Source: Oscillospiraceae bacterium (GTDB lineage: Bacteria > Bacillota > Clostridia > Oscillospirales > Acutalibacteraceae). Taken from it: a stretch of 64,000 nt of DNA. The notes beneath the pieces are model-generated. The model made no database searches. It saw only the letters and a list, made by a program, of their open reading frames with translations, and was not told the origin of the DNA. This document shows positions 50,171-60,524 of the stretch, one piece after another. The position numbers and the translations under genes are program-made. Each line of letters begins with the position of its first letter. Position 1 is the first letter of the stretch. The stretch is from assembly GCA_015066465.1 (NCBI GenBank), contig SVOI01000001.1:62001-126000 (forward strand), written 5' to 3'.

Positions 50171-52357
50171 ATGGATAATATTTTTAACGCTCAATTTATA
50201 AGACAAAATGAAGATTTAGGTACAGTTTGCCCTGTATTCAGAAAAATTTACTGGGCAGATAAGAAAGTGAGAAAGGCTACACTTTCCATTAGTGCTTTAG
50301 GATTTTATGAAGTACATATCAATAATAACAGAGTTGGTAAATTCATTTTTGCACCAGGTTGGACAAGTTACGAAACCCGTTTACAATACCAGACCTACAA
50401 TGTTACAAAATATATTGAAGAATGTAATACAATTGATATTGCAGTAGGTGTGGGCAGACGTTTTCATAACAGAAAAAATGAAGAATTACCATTCTTAAAG
50501 GCAACTGAAATTGCAGTAATTGCTGCATTAACAGTTGAATATGAGGATGACACAGTTGAAGTAATTACAACAGATAAAACCTGGGAATGTATGAAGAGTA
50601 ACATTCTCTATTCAGATATTTATAACGGTGAAAAGGTTGATTTCACAGTAGAATGTGAAGATAAATTCACAGTAAAAGAAGTTCCTGTTGATAAAAAAAT
50701 TCTCATTGAAACTGAGGGTGAAGAAACTCGTGAAATGGCACGACTCGATGCAGTTGAGCTCATCACTACACCAAAGGGCGAAAAGGTAATTGACTTTAAA
50801 CAAGAAATTACTGGTTACGTAGAGTGGGTTGTTCCTGCAAGAAAAGGCGCTACCTTTATGTTACAGCACGCAGAAGTTTTAGATAAGGATGGTAACTTCT
50901 ACACAGAAAATTTGAGAAGTGCAAAGTGTGAAATTGAAGTAACATCAAATGGTGTAGAGCAGGTTTACAAACCACATTTCTCATTCCAGGGCTTCAGATA
51001 CATTAAACTCATCGGCTTTAATGACGATGAAATAAAATTGGAGAATTTTACTGCGATTGTAGTATTCTCAGATATGAAACGTACAGGCTTCTTTGCTTGC
51101 GGTCACGAAGATGTTCAGCAATTATATGAAAATATTGTATGGGGTCAAAGAGGTAACTTCCTTGATGTTCCTACAGACTGCCCACAGCGTGATGAAAGAT
51201 TAGGCTGGACCGGTGATGCACAGGTTTTTGCAAGAACTGCATCTATTAACTACGATACACAAAAATTCTTCAGAAAATGGCTTCACGATTTGGCGGCGGA
51301 CCAAGTAGAAAACGGTTCTGTAAGTCACGTTATTCCTGCGGTGTGGGAGGGCGACGGTTCTGCTGCGTGGGGTGATGCCGCTATTATTGTTCCTTACCAG
51401 ATGTATTTAGCTTACAATGATACAAAAATTATTGAAGAACAATGGGATTCAATGACAAGTTGGCTTAAATTCATTGAAACACAAGGCTCAGAAAAAGGTC
51501 TCTGGGACAAAGGCGGTCACTTTGGTGACTGGCTTTCACTTGACGCGGGCGATGAAGCAACAGGTGGTTTTACAGACGACGATTTAATTGCAACTGCTAT
51601 GTACGCTTACACAACAAGTCTTTTAATTAAAATGGGTAAGGTTATAGGTAATGATGTATCTTATTATGAAGAGATGTACCCTGTAATTGTTGAGCAATAC
51701 AGAAAGAACTACCTTAACACAGGTAAGGTAGAACATGAAACACAGACTGCAAATGTTTTAGCTCTTTACTTTAATCTTACTAATGACAGAGAAAGAGAAG
51801 CAAAAAAATTAGTTAAAGATATTGAAGAATGTGGACACTTAAAAACGGGCTTTGTTGGTACACCTTATCTTCTTCACGTTTTACAGGATATCGGCAGAGT
51901 AGATTTAGCATATAAACTTTTACTTAAAGATACATTCCCATCATGGCTCTACTCAGTAAAAATGGGTGCTACAACAATGTGGGAACGTTGGGACGGTATG
52001 AAAGAAGACAGAAGTTTTGCTACACCTGAAATGAACTCTTTCAATCACTATGCATTCGGTGCGGTTGGTGACTGGTTATTCAGTACAGTTGCAGGTATTC
52101 GTCCAGACGAAAATGAACCAGGTTACAAACATATTATATTTGAACCAATCCCAAATAAAGAATTAGGTTACGCAAAAGCAAGAATTTTAACACCTAATGG
52201 TGAAATAATTTCTTCTTGGGAATTCAAAGGTGACAGCAATCTTTGCGAATTCTCTTTCACAATTCCAGATGGTAGTTATGCTACACTCTACCTTGATGAT
52301 GAAGAGTATGAGTTTGTGAGTGGTACTTATACAACAGAATTTGAATATAATAAATAA
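50171..52357 (+). CDS. Alpha-L-rhamnosidase (GH78-like)
   Basis: FYEVHINNNRVGKFIFAPGWTSYETRLQYQTYNVT...DVPTDCPQRDERLGWTGDAQVFARTA...GATTMWERWDG. ATG at 50171 after aaaggag. Confidence 0.93.
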   Translation: MDNIFNAQFIRQNEDLGTVCPVFRKIYWADKKVRKATLSISALGFYEVHINNNRVGKFIFAPGWTSYETRLQYQTYNVTKYIEECNTIDIAVGVGRRFHNRKNEELPFLKATEIAVIAALTVEYEDDTVEVITTDKTWECMKSNILYSDIYNGEKVDFTVECEDKFTVKEVPVDKKILIETEGEETREMARLDAVELITTPKGEKVIDFKQEITGYVEWVVPARKGATFMLQHAEVLDKDGNFYTENLRSAKCEIEVTSNGVEQVYKPHFSFQGFRYIKLIGFNDDEIKLENFTAIVVFSDMKRTGFFACGHEDVQQLYENIVWGQRGNFLDVPTDCPQRDERLGWTGDAQVFARTASINYDTQKFFRKWLHDLAADQVENGSVSHVIPAVWEGDGSAAWGDAAIIVPYQMYLAYNDTKIIEEQWDSMTSWLKFIETQGSEKGLWDKGGHFGDWLSLDAGDEATGGFTDDDLIATAMYAYTTSLLIKMGKVIGNDVSYYEEMYPVIVEQYRKNYLNTGKVEHETQTANVLALYFNLTNDREREAKKLVKDIEECGHLKTGFVGTPYLLHVLQDIGRVDLAYKLLLKDTFPSWLYSVKMGATTMWERWDGMKEDRSFATPEMNSFNHYAFGAVGDWLFSTVAGIRPDENEPGYKHIIFEPIPNKELGYAKARILTPNGEIISSWEFKGDSNLCEFSFTIPDGSYATLYLDDEEYEFVSGTYTTEFEYNK

Positions 52358-52362
52358 AAAAG

Positions 52363-52395
52363 TCACCCTGATTGAATAAATCAGGGTGATTTTGC
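52363..52395. terminator. Intrinsic terminator
   Basis: TCACCCTGATT-n-AATCAGGGTGATTTT. Confidence 0.82.
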
Positions 52396-52500
52396 ATAAA
52401 AACAATTGCAAATTCCAAATTTTTGTGATAGAATAACTTTGTATAGGTATATCTTAAGGTGACGATAATCATCGCTGCCTCAAACAAAGGAGATAGTCAA

Positions 52501-54285
52501 ATGAAAAAAACTAAAAAAGTATTAGCATTGATTATGGCAATAGTAATGCTTTCAACAACAGTTGCTGTTGCTGCAAGTGCAGCTGAAGTAAATAATGCTG
52601 TTCCAAGTATTGTTGTTCCAGGTCTTTTTCAAAGCGAAACAAAATATTATGAGGATGGTAAGGCAACAGATTTAGAAGCACCGTTCTTTATGGGCGACAC
52701 AATGGAAATTGTAGGTGTTGCTCTTACAGATGCTCTTGTTCCTATCAGTAAAATGCTTATCTCTCAGAAGGATAAGGACCAAAAGGCAGCAAAAGCACTT
52801 TCTGGCATTTTGGGCGATGCTCTTATGGGTAGATTAAAGAGTGACGAAAATGGTAAGTTTATAAATGATGTTCGTGCTACAAAGTATTATGATTCATTCA
52901 AGGATTTAAGTAAATACGATAAGGATTACATATTAGACCAGCTTCCTCTTAATAAATATATTGATATGGCTGGTGAAGAAAATCTTTACGTTTTCTCATA
53001 TGCTTCTTTAGGCAATATGAAAGATACTGCTGAGGAACTTTATGATTTCATTCAGTTTGTAAAAAAAGATTCTGGTTCAGACAAGGTAAACTTAGCACCT
53101 ATAAGCCAGGGCGGTTCTGTTATGAACGCAGTTATGCAACTTTATAAAGATAACGGCAGAAATATCTCAGACGATATAAATAGGATTGTTTACGTTATTC
53201 CAGCACTTGATGGTTCACTTTTAGTTGGTGAAATTTATCAGTATGGTCTTCTTGATGATAATGGTGAGCTTTACAGCAAAATGTTGCCTGCTCTTATGGG
53301 TGTAGATGAAATGACAGGCTATCTTGTAAACATAGTTCTTCGTATCTTCCCGAATGCTGACCTTAACACAATACTTGATATCGTAGCATACGATTTAGTT
53401 AACGATTATATGCGTTACTCAACTCTTCTCTGGGGTCTTGTTCCTTCAGGTAACTACGAAGCATGTAGAGAAATGTACTTAACCGATGACTCAATGAAGG
53501 TTATCCGTGAGCAGACAGATTGGTATTATAATGCACAAAAGAATTCAGATGCAAATATTCTTGATGCAAAGAATAAAGGCGTTGAAGTTTTTGATATAGT
53601 TGACTATAACGTTCCACTTTATGAAATTATTGATTCCTGGGACGATGTAAATGCTGACGGCGTTATTCATCTTGATTCTACATCAATGGGTGCTTACAGT
53701 GTAGGTGTTGCTAAAGAACTTCCAAAGGATTATGTTCGTTCAGTAAATAACTGCACAAATCCAAACCACGACCACTCTGACCCAAGAAATATAGTTGATG
53801 CTAACACAGGTCTTCTTCCTTGCACAACGTTCTATTTCTACAATCAGAATCACGAGAGTACAGGTTCTAACGACGTTATTATGAAGCTTGTTTCTGAACT
53901 TCTTGTAGATGAAAACTTTAAAGACGTTTATAGTTATCCTGACAGATTTCCACAATTTAACGTTGGTCGTAAATCAAAAGGTTTTATGAATGACCTTGAA
54001 GAAACCAAAAATATGGATTTGAGTCACTTGTCTTCTACAGACAGAGCAAAACTTGAAAATGCAATTGCCCGTGGTGAAGCGGCTCTTGATAATACTAACG
54101 TTGATTTAGATGAATTTGAGGCAGCAAAAGAATATTTCTATGACGTTCGTGATGAAGTTCTTTATGGTGAACCAAAGGAATACACTGGCGGTCTTGATTT
54201 TAACGACTATCTTACAACGATATTTAAAATTATAAGCGATTTGCTCTATTTCTTCTTTGATGGAGCTGGATTTAGTGAAATGTAA
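52501..54285 (+). CDS. Secreted alpha/beta-hydrolase-like (lipase-like) protein
   Basis: Signal peptide MKKTKKVLALIMAIVMLSTTVAVAASAAE; IVVPGLFQSETKYYEDG, LAPISQGGSVMNAVMQLY (GxSxGG-like nucleophile elbow). Confidence 0.7.
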   Translation: MKKTKKVLALIMAIVMLSTTVAVAASAAEVNNAVPSIVVPGLFQSETKYYEDGKATDLEAPFFMGDTMEIVGVALTDALVPISKMLISQKDKDQKAAKALSGILGDALMGRLKSDENGKFINDVRATKYYDSFKDLSKYDKDYILDQLPLNKYIDMAGEENLYVFSYASLGNMKDTAEELYDFIQFVKKDSGSDKVNLAPISQGGSVMNAVMQLYKDNGRNISDDINRIVYVIPALDGSLLVGEIYQYGLLDDNGELYSKMLPALMGVDEMTGYLVNIVLRIFPNADLNTILDIVAYDLVNDYMRYSTLLWGLVPSGNYEACREMYLTDDSMKVIREQTDWYYNAQKNSDANILDAKNKGVEVFDIVDYNVPLYEIIDSWDDVNADGVIHLDSTSMGAYSVGVAKELPKDYVRSVNNCTNPNHDHSDPRNIVDANTGLLPCTTFYFYNQNHESTGSNDVIMKLVSELLVDENFKDVYSYPDRFPQFNVGRKSKGFMNDLEETKNMDLSHLSSTDRAKLENAIARGEAALDNTNVDLDEFEAAKEYFYDVRDEVLYGEPKEYTGGLDFNDYLTTIFKIISDLLYFFFDGAGFSEM

Positions 54286-54319
54286 TTTCATTCAAAATGT
54301 TTGAAAGGTTTGAGTTTAT

Positions 54320-54748
54320 ATGATGGTATCAGCTAAAGGCAGATATGCATTAAGAATTTTTATAGATTTGGCTCAGAATCAGGGCGACGGTTTTGTGGCT
54401 CTTTCAGAGGTTTCAAAACGTCAGGACGTTTCTCTTAAATACCTTGAAACAATCGTCGCAACACTTGTAAAAGGTAATCTTTTAAGAAGTCAGCGCGGTA
54501 TGTCAGGTGGCTACAGACTTTCTCGCGAAGCAAAGGATATTTCAATTTTCGAAATATTTAATTTGACAGAAGGTAGTCTTTCACCTGTTGCCTGTATCAA
54601 CTGCGGTGAGAATTTCTGCACAAGGTCAGATGTTTGTAAAACAAAAACCATGTGGTTAAGTGTAGATAATCTTCTTAATAATTATTTTAAAAGTGTTTCT
54701 GTTCAGGATTTGCTTGATGATAATATTGACTTAATTGAGGCAGAATAA
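54320..54748 (+). CDS. Rrf2-family transcriptional regulator (IscR-like)
   Basis: MVSAKGRYALRIFIDLAQNQGDGFVALSEVSKRQDVSLKYLETIVATLVKGNLLRSQRGMSGGYRL; Cys cluster CINCGENFCTRSDVC. Confidence 0.93.
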   Translation: MMVSAKGRYALRIFIDLAQNQGDGFVALSEVSKRQDVSLKYLETIVATLVKGNLLRSQRGMSGGYRLSREAKDISIFEIFNLTEGSLSPVACINCGENFCTRSDVCKTKTMWLSVDNLLNNYFKSVSVQDLLDDNIDLIEAE

Positions 54749-54766
54749 AATTGTAATAAAAATAAT

Positions 54767-54806
54767 GACTCGGTTTAATCATCTGATTAAACCGAGTCGT
54801 TTTTTA
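54767..54806. terminator. Bidirectional terminator
   Basis: GACTCGGTTTAATC-atct-GATTAAACCGAGTCGTTTTTT. Confidence 0.92.
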
Positions 54807-54809
54807 ATT

Positions 54810-57209
54810 TTAAGCTTCTACTCTTTGTTTTGCTTCATCGTACATATTGAAAATTTCTTCGAGATGGCTGTAATTTTCTTGTTGTTTAATGAGCTTTTCA
54901 GCATCTAAATAAACCTTTGCAGCACGATTGAAGTAAGCGTGTCTGTCTGTTTCTTCTTTTGTTGCTTTTTTTGCAATCTTCTTTTTACCTTGCATTGTTT
55001 TGATTTCTGCTTTTAAACTATTAGCTTTAGCAGAGTCTTTGGATTTTTTAGCCTGCTGTAAATCAAGATAGAGAGCTTTAAGTGTGTCGTCACATTTATC
55101 CTCTGTATCAAAGCAGTTTTCAAGTGTTTCAAAATCAGGTGCAACAATATTGCCGGTACCAGCAAAATGTTTGCTTATTGCTTTATAAGAAGCCATTTTC
55201 TTTTTTGCGATTTCTATAGCAAGCTTTCTTGTTTCTTTTTCCTCTTCGGAAGTTTTTGGTAAAGATTTTGCAGCAGCAATTTCTGATTTAATAGTTGCTT
55301 TGTCAAGACTTAAAAGACTGTTAAGACCTGCAGAATAAACCTTTGTATTTTCTGCTAAGGCTAATTTATAAGCTGGTGTTGAGAATTTGTTTAATTCATC
55401 ACATACAAATTGAGCAATATCAATTTCGTCGTTGAATTTAACAGCTTCTTTATAGGCTTTTTTGCCTTCTTTACCCTTATAATCTTTTTTATTGATTGCT
55501 TTTGGTGAAAGAGCTGCTGTTTCTTGTGAGTTACGGATAATATCAATGCCTTCAACGAGCTTTTCGTCGTTAAGAATACCATTGCCATAATCTTCAAACA
55601 TAGCTCTTATTTTAAGAACACGAATAACTGATTCTTGTTTTTTCTCATTGAAATCATACCAGATATAAGGAATAACATTCATTAAAGCACCAACAGCCGC
55701 AATAACAATAAGAACTTTAATAAGAGATAAAAGAATATCAGGGTCATAAAGAGCAGAAAGTGCATTGTTGTAGTTATCTTGACCATTTTCTAATTGTTGT
55801 GCAAGGATTTGACCTACAGTTGTTTTGCCGTCACCTAAAACTCGTGAAAGAATTTCTGGGTCAGAAGTGACTTTTGCAGCATTTCCTTTTGTAAGACCAT
55901 TTTTTTCATAAATAGCTGGTAAAACTGAAGATGTGATAAGTGCAATAACAGTACCGATAGTTGTAACTACTGCGAAAGCACCGTCAATTCTTTCACCTGT
56001 TTTGTATTGCTGATAGTCACGTATATCTGCCTGAATAGCAGGGTTCAAAATATGAGCAAATGAACCCATAAAAGCATTGAGATAAAGACAGCCCATAATA
56101 AGCCAGATAGTTAAATTATGGATTTCGTTTGTGAAAGGTAACATCATTAAAATAAAGACGATATTGAATATATTAGTAACTACTAAAACACTCTTTTTAC
56201 CCCATTTTCTAATACAGAATGGGGCTAAGAGCATACCCCAGAGTGAAGCGTTGCCATAAAGAGTAACAAGTAAGCTGTAGGCATTACCAGAGCAGGCACC
56301 ACCGTAATTATAAAGCCAGAACATAATGTTGGAGTAAGCACTTTCGAGGAAGCCAATCCAACCGGCAAGTGAAATAATCCAGAAATATTTGTTTTTAGCA
56401 ACTGCTTTAATAGCATCTATAAACTTAATCTGAACAATGTGAGTTCTTGCTTGAACAATTTTTTCTTCTGTATGCTTGTAAACAATCATACAAAGAAGTA
56501 AACCGCCTACGGTAAGAATTGGATATATAAATCTATAAACACGAATATCAGTTGTGTTTGAATGGAACAAGTTTTCTGCAATAATAGGAGTGAAAAGGTT
56601 TACTATTGTTGGAGCGAATGAGTAAACAATACTCTTTATTGAAGCAACGTCGCTTCGTTCGTGCGAGTTTGGTGAGAGTACGTGAATAAGGTTTTCGTAA
56701 GCATCGTAGAAGAAGTAATAGAAGAAATGAAGAAAAAGGTTTAACACCATAATTATTGCACATTTTGCAATATAAGCTTTGGTTTCGCCAAAAATCATTC
56801 CGTCGCCTAACCAGTCTGAAAGCTTAGCATAAGGGAACCAGACTAAAATATTACATATAATTGTAGCTGGAAGCGCCATTGTAACTATGTACGGACGGTA
56901 TTTACCTGCTTTGTTACGGGTGTTGTCAATAATATTTGCACGGATACCTGTTAAAGGAATGTTTGCAAGTACTGCAATAACATACATAACATACATATCC
57001 ATAGGGTCAATACCTAAGGTGCTTGAAAGTAATGTGTTATTCGCGGCTAAAAGACAAGCAGAACCCATTGTTATAATCATATAAGCACCAATACCACCGC
57101 CAGAGTAAGCGGCAATTTCTTTGAATGGCATATATCTGCCTTTAGCAGGGGTTTTCCAATGTTCTTTTACATTAGAAATAAGCCCTGTCGCTTTTTCTTT
57201 GAGATTCAT
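54810..57209 (-). CDS. GPH/MFS-type transporter with long C-terminal cytosolic helical extension
   Basis: 799 aa; first ~530 aa polytopic (RANIIDNTRNKAGKYRPYIVTMALP); the last ~270 aa is charged and helix-rich without TMs. Confidence 0.8.
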   Translation of the reverse strand: MNLKEKATGLISNVKEHWKTPAKGRYMPFKEIAAYSGGGIGAYMIITMGSACLLAANNTLLSSTLGIDPMDMYVMYVIAVLANIPLTGIRANIIDNTRNKAGKYRPYIVTMALPATIICNILVWFPYAKLSDWLGDGMIFGETKAYIAKCAIIMVLNLFLHFFYYFFYDAYENLIHVLSPNSHERSDVASIKSIVYSFAPTIVNLFTPIIAENLFHSNTTDIRVYRFIYPILTVGGLLLCMIVYKHTEEKIVQARTHIVQIKFIDAIKAVAKNKYFWIISLAGWIGFLESAYSNIMFWLYNYGGACSGNAYSLLVTLYGNASLWGMLLAPFCIRKWGKKSVLVVTNIFNIVFILMMLPFTNEIHNLTIWLIMGCLYLNAFMGSFAHILNPAIQADIRDYQQYKTGERIDGAFAVVTTIGTVIALITSSVLPAIYEKNGLTKGNAAKVTSDPEILSRVLGDGKTTVGQILAQQLENGQDNYNNALSALYDPDILLSLIKVLIVIAAVGALMNVIPYIWYDFNEKKQESVIRVLKIRAMFEDYGNGILNDEKLVEGIDIIRNSQETAALSPKAINKKDYKGKEGKKAYKEAVKFNDEIDIAQFVCDELNKFSTPAYKLALAENTKVYSAGLNSLLSLDKATIKSEIAAAKSLPKTSEEEKETRKLAIEIAKKKMASYKAISKHFAGTGNIVAPDFETLENCFDTEDKCDDTLKALYLDLQQAKKSKDSAKANSLKAEIKTMQGKKKIAKKATKEETDRHAYFNRAAKVYLDAEKLIKQQENYSHLEEIFNMYDEAKQRVEA

Positions 57210-57454
57210 TTTCTCAACTCCTGTATTCAGTATAATAAAATAATTATACCATATTTGAAGGTGGTTTTACAATGTAAAAAGGGGTGTTATGATATACAAA
57301 AAAGTAAACATATAGTTGGCATAGTTGCACAAACGAGCCATAAAACACCAAATTAATAAATATTCTATTAATTTTCTAATTTGCTATGGAAAAAAGAAAA
57401 CAAATGTGATACAATAGCGAATTGATAATGCTGTTTTGAAAGGTGGTGGTGAAA

Positions 57455-58888
57455 ATGGTTGAATTAACAGATGAAGAGGTTGTATCGGTCGATACTTTGA
57501 AAAATCGTTCTTCTGAAGCAGAGAGAATGAGAAATTATGCAAAGCAACAGCAGACTGTTTCTGCATCGAGACCTACTACTCCGCAACGCCCTGTTTCATC
57601 ACAAAGACCATCTGCGCCACCAAGGACACCACCTGTAAGAAATGATGCTTCTACTAAAAGACAGAGTTCGGTGCAGCAAAGAACTCCACAAAGACCAGTG
57701 GCACCGCAATATAACAGGTCGGTAAGAGAAGAGAGAAAACCATCACCACCACAATACAGACCTATTGAAAGGGTTGAAGCAAAAAGAGCGCGCTCTGAAA
57801 ATGCTCAGCCAAAAAAACAGAGGATAGACAGAACAAGTGTTATTATAAAGGTGCTCACTTCCCTCGTTATTGTTGTGGCAGTTTGTGTTTCAATGTATGC
57901 ACTTGTTATTTTCGGTAATGTGCCATTCATTACAAAATGGCGTAATATCTGGATTGAAACTGCAATGACAACTGACCAGCATAAGTGGCTTGCAACTTCA
58001 TTTTTCCCTGAGTATCTTATAAAAGAAGTAATGGATGCTCAAGTCGATATAACTGATATTGGTCATACTGACGTCAAAAAGGAAGAGGAAGTTGATATAT
58101 TAGGTCAGAAAGATCTTGTTGTAGGCGAAAAAGATAAACACGGCAACGAGGTTCTTATAAATGATATAGAAGAAGGAATAGTTGTTTTAAAGGTTGTAAC
58201 CTCAAACTATGTAGGGCGACTTGTTTTAATAGATGACCCGTCAAGAGTCTACATTTCTGCAACAGATTATAAAAACTCGCGAGGTGAGTTTATTTGTGAT
58301 TATCTTGAAAAAGAAGATGCGGTTATCGCTTCTAATGCTTCAGGCTTTCACGACCCAGGAGGAACAAGTGTCGGTGGTGTTGTTACTGCTCAATGTGTAG
58401 CACAAGGTGAATACTGGGGTAGTTATTCCTCAAAGTATATTACTGTAGGTTTTGACAAAGATGACAGACTTATAGTAGGCGAATTTTCTGATTGGGAAGA
58501 ACGAGGCCTCAGAGATGCCTTCCAATACCATCCAGCTTTAATAATAAATGGAGATAAGGTTATTGAAGGTTCATCGGGCTGGGGACTTCAACCACGTACT
58601 GTAATCGGTCAGGCTGAAAACGGCGTAGTAATGATTTTCGTTGTCGATGGCAGACAGGTTGGTTATTCCTTAGGTGCAACAATGGGCGATTGTGCTGACG
58701 TTTTAGAAATGTATGGCGCAGTTAATGCCGGCGCTTGTGATGGTGGCTCATCCTCTACTTTGGCTTATGAGGGTGAGATTATAAATGAACCATCAACAAA
58801 TATGCCAACAGGCAGATATTTACCGAATGCCTGGGTTGTTGCACGAAAAACAACAGAAAAAACTGAGTTAGCAGATAATACGAATTAA
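57455..58888 (+). CDS. Phosphodiester glycosidase (NAGPA-domain) membrane-anchored protein
   Basis: Pro/Arg/Gln-rich N-terminus, single TM (VIIKVLTSLVIVVAVCVSMYALVIFG), then VIASNASGFHDPGGTSVGGVV...VIEGSSGWGLQPRTVIGQAENGVVMIFVVDGRQVGYSLGATMGDCADVLEMYGAVNAGACDGGSSSTLAYEGEIINEPS. Confidence 0.85.
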   Translation: MVELTDEEVVSVDTLKNRSSEAERMRNYAKQQQTVSASRPTTPQRPVSSQRPSAPPRTPPVRNDASTKRQSSVQQRTPQRPVAPQYNRSVREERKPSPPQYRPIERVEAKRARSENAQPKKQRIDRTSVIIKVLTSLVIVVAVCVSMYALVIFGNVPFITKWRNIWIETAMTTDQHKWLATSFFPEYLIKEVMDAQVDITDIGHTDVKKEEEVDILGQKDLVVGEKDKHGNEVLINDIEEGIVVLKVVTSNYVGRLVLIDDPSRVYISATDYKNSRGEFICDYLEKEDAVIASNASGFHDPGGTSVGGVVTAQCVAQGEYWGSYSSKYITVGFDKDDRLIVGEFSDWEERGLRDAFQYHPALIINGDKVIEGSSGWGLQPRTVIGQAENGVVMIFVVDGRQVGYSLGATMGDCADVLEMYGAVNAGACDGGSSSTLAYEGEIINEPSTNMPTGRYLPNAWVVARKTTEKTELADNTN

Positions 58889-58902
58889 AAGGGGTGCTTG
58901 AG

Positions 58903-60351
58903 TTGAAAAATCTTTTAAGCAAATTGAGTTATACACCAGCGAGCTGGAGAACGACTAATAAGGAAAGAAAAAGTTATTATCTTTACTTGTCTGGTCAAAA
59001 TATGATTTACACAATGATTACATCATTTTTGACCACATATCTTTTATTTCAGGGTGTTGACCCTGTGAAATCAGGTACAGTAATGCTCATAGTTAAGATA
59101 TGGGATGCTATGAACGATGCTGTTTTTGGTTGTATTTTTGATAAAGCAAAATTTAAGAGCAAACAGAAATTTTTGCCATGGCTTAAAATTTCTTTGCCTT
59201 TAATTCCACTTGCGACTGCACTTTTATATATGATACCAAGCGGTGCAGGTGAGATGGTTAAGCTTCTCTGGTTTGCTATTTTCTATCTTATATGGGATAC
59301 TGTATACACTATTTGTGACGTTCCTATTCACGGTATGGTTACTGTTATGACAGATAATCTTGATGAAAGAACCTCAATAATTTCTTATAAGAGTATCTGG
59401 TCAGGCGTTGGTAGCGGTATAGCAACTATTATTCCTACAATAATTACAGGTCAGGCAGTTGGTCTCAGCTTTGGTGTTGCTGCAGCTATTGTAAGCGTGG
59501 TTGCATTTGCTACAATGGTTCCTGTGTGTATTAATGGTAAAGAACGCTTTACAAATGTTGATGAAGAAGAACAATTTACAGTAAGAAAGATGTTTAAATA
59601 TTTGTTCTCAAACAAATATTTACTTATTTACTATGCAGGCTATTTCTTCCAGAGTGGCTTTAACGTTATGATTTCTATGAGCCTTCTTACGTCTTATTAC
59701 TTGTTCCATAACGAAGCGTTCAGCCTTATTGTTCTTGCGTTGGCAGGAGCACCTATTTTCATAGCATCACTTTTCGTACCAAAATTGGTTGAAAAATATG
59801 GTAAGCGTAAAATCTTTATTATAAGTAACTGGGCGGCAGTAATTTTTGGTACAATCAGCTGGCTCTGTGGTTATCAGAATATGATAGTGTTTATAATTTT
59901 AACACTTCTTCGTGCTGTTCCTTTAGGTATTCAGGGCATTATGATATTTATGTTCACACCTGACTGTGCAGAGTATGGTGAATTTAAAACAGGAATTGAT
60001 GCAAAAGGTATTACTTTCGCTATACAGACATTCGTTACAAAAATGGCTTCGGCTCTTTCTGGCGCACTCGGAATGTTCCTTCTTGGTTTCTTCGGATGGA
60101 AAGAAGTTAACGCTGAAAGCTTCCAGGATTTAGCTGTACAGAATGTTCAACAATCAGAATTCACACTTAATGGTTTGTGGTTTATATTTGTAATGATACC
60201 AACAATTGGTCTTATTCTTGCAGGTATTTTCTGGCACTTCTATAAGCTCAAAGATGAAGACGTTAAAGTTATGATTGATTGTAACAACGGCAAAATCACA
60301 AGAGAAGAAGCACTCGAAAAAATCTCTATAAGAGATGAATTTAAAAAGTAA
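58903..60351 (+). CDS. GPH/MFS-type transporter
   Basis: DAMNDAVFGCIFDKAKFKSKQKFLPWLKISLPLIP; about 12 TMs. TTG at 58903 better spaced from aaaagggg than GTG at 58894. Confidence 0.85.
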   Translation: MKNLLSKLSYTPASWRTTNKERKSYYLYLSGQNMIYTMITSFLTTYLLFQGVDPVKSGTVMLIVKIWDAMNDAVFGCIFDKAKFKSKQKFLPWLKISLPLIPLATALLYMIPSGAGEMVKLLWFAIFYLIWDTVYTICDVPIHGMVTVMTDNLDERTSIISYKSIWSGVGSGIATIIPTIITGQAVGLSFGVAAAIVSVVAFATMVPVCINGKERFTNVDEEEQFTVRKMFKYLFSNKYLLIYYAGYFFQSGFNVMISMSLLTSYYLFHNEAFSLIVLALAGAPIFIASLFVPKLVEKYGKRKIFIISNWAAVIFGTISWLCGYQNMIVFIILTLLRAVPLGIQGIMIFMFTPDCAEYGEFKTGIDAKGITFAIQTFVTKMASALSGALGMFLLGFFGWKEVNAESFQDLAVQNVQQSEFTLNGLWFIFVMIPTIGLILAGIFWHFYKLKDEDVKVMIDCNNGKITREEALEKISIRDEFKK

Positions 60352-60358
60352 AAGTATA

Positions 60359-60396
60359 GCGACTGTCAGAATTTAAAACTGACAGTCGCTTTTTTG
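60359..60396. terminator. Intrinsic terminator
   Basis: AGCGACTGTCAG-n-CTGACAGTCGCTTTTTT. Confidence 0.9.
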
Positions 60397-60524
60397 CACA
60401 TATTATTAATATGAAATTCGGTTAATATTATCGTTGAAAATTAACATTATTTGCTATATAATAATGTATTATTATAGAATAATTGTCTTTATAGTTCATT
60501 GTTTTTTGAAAAGGGGCGTTAATT

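Noticed and set aside
57290-57360. Possible degenerate third copy of the 41400/41572 repeat (cataaaacaccaaatt vs catataacaccaaatt)
   Set aside because: Similarity is limited to about a dozen bases in AT-rich DNA; expected by chance.
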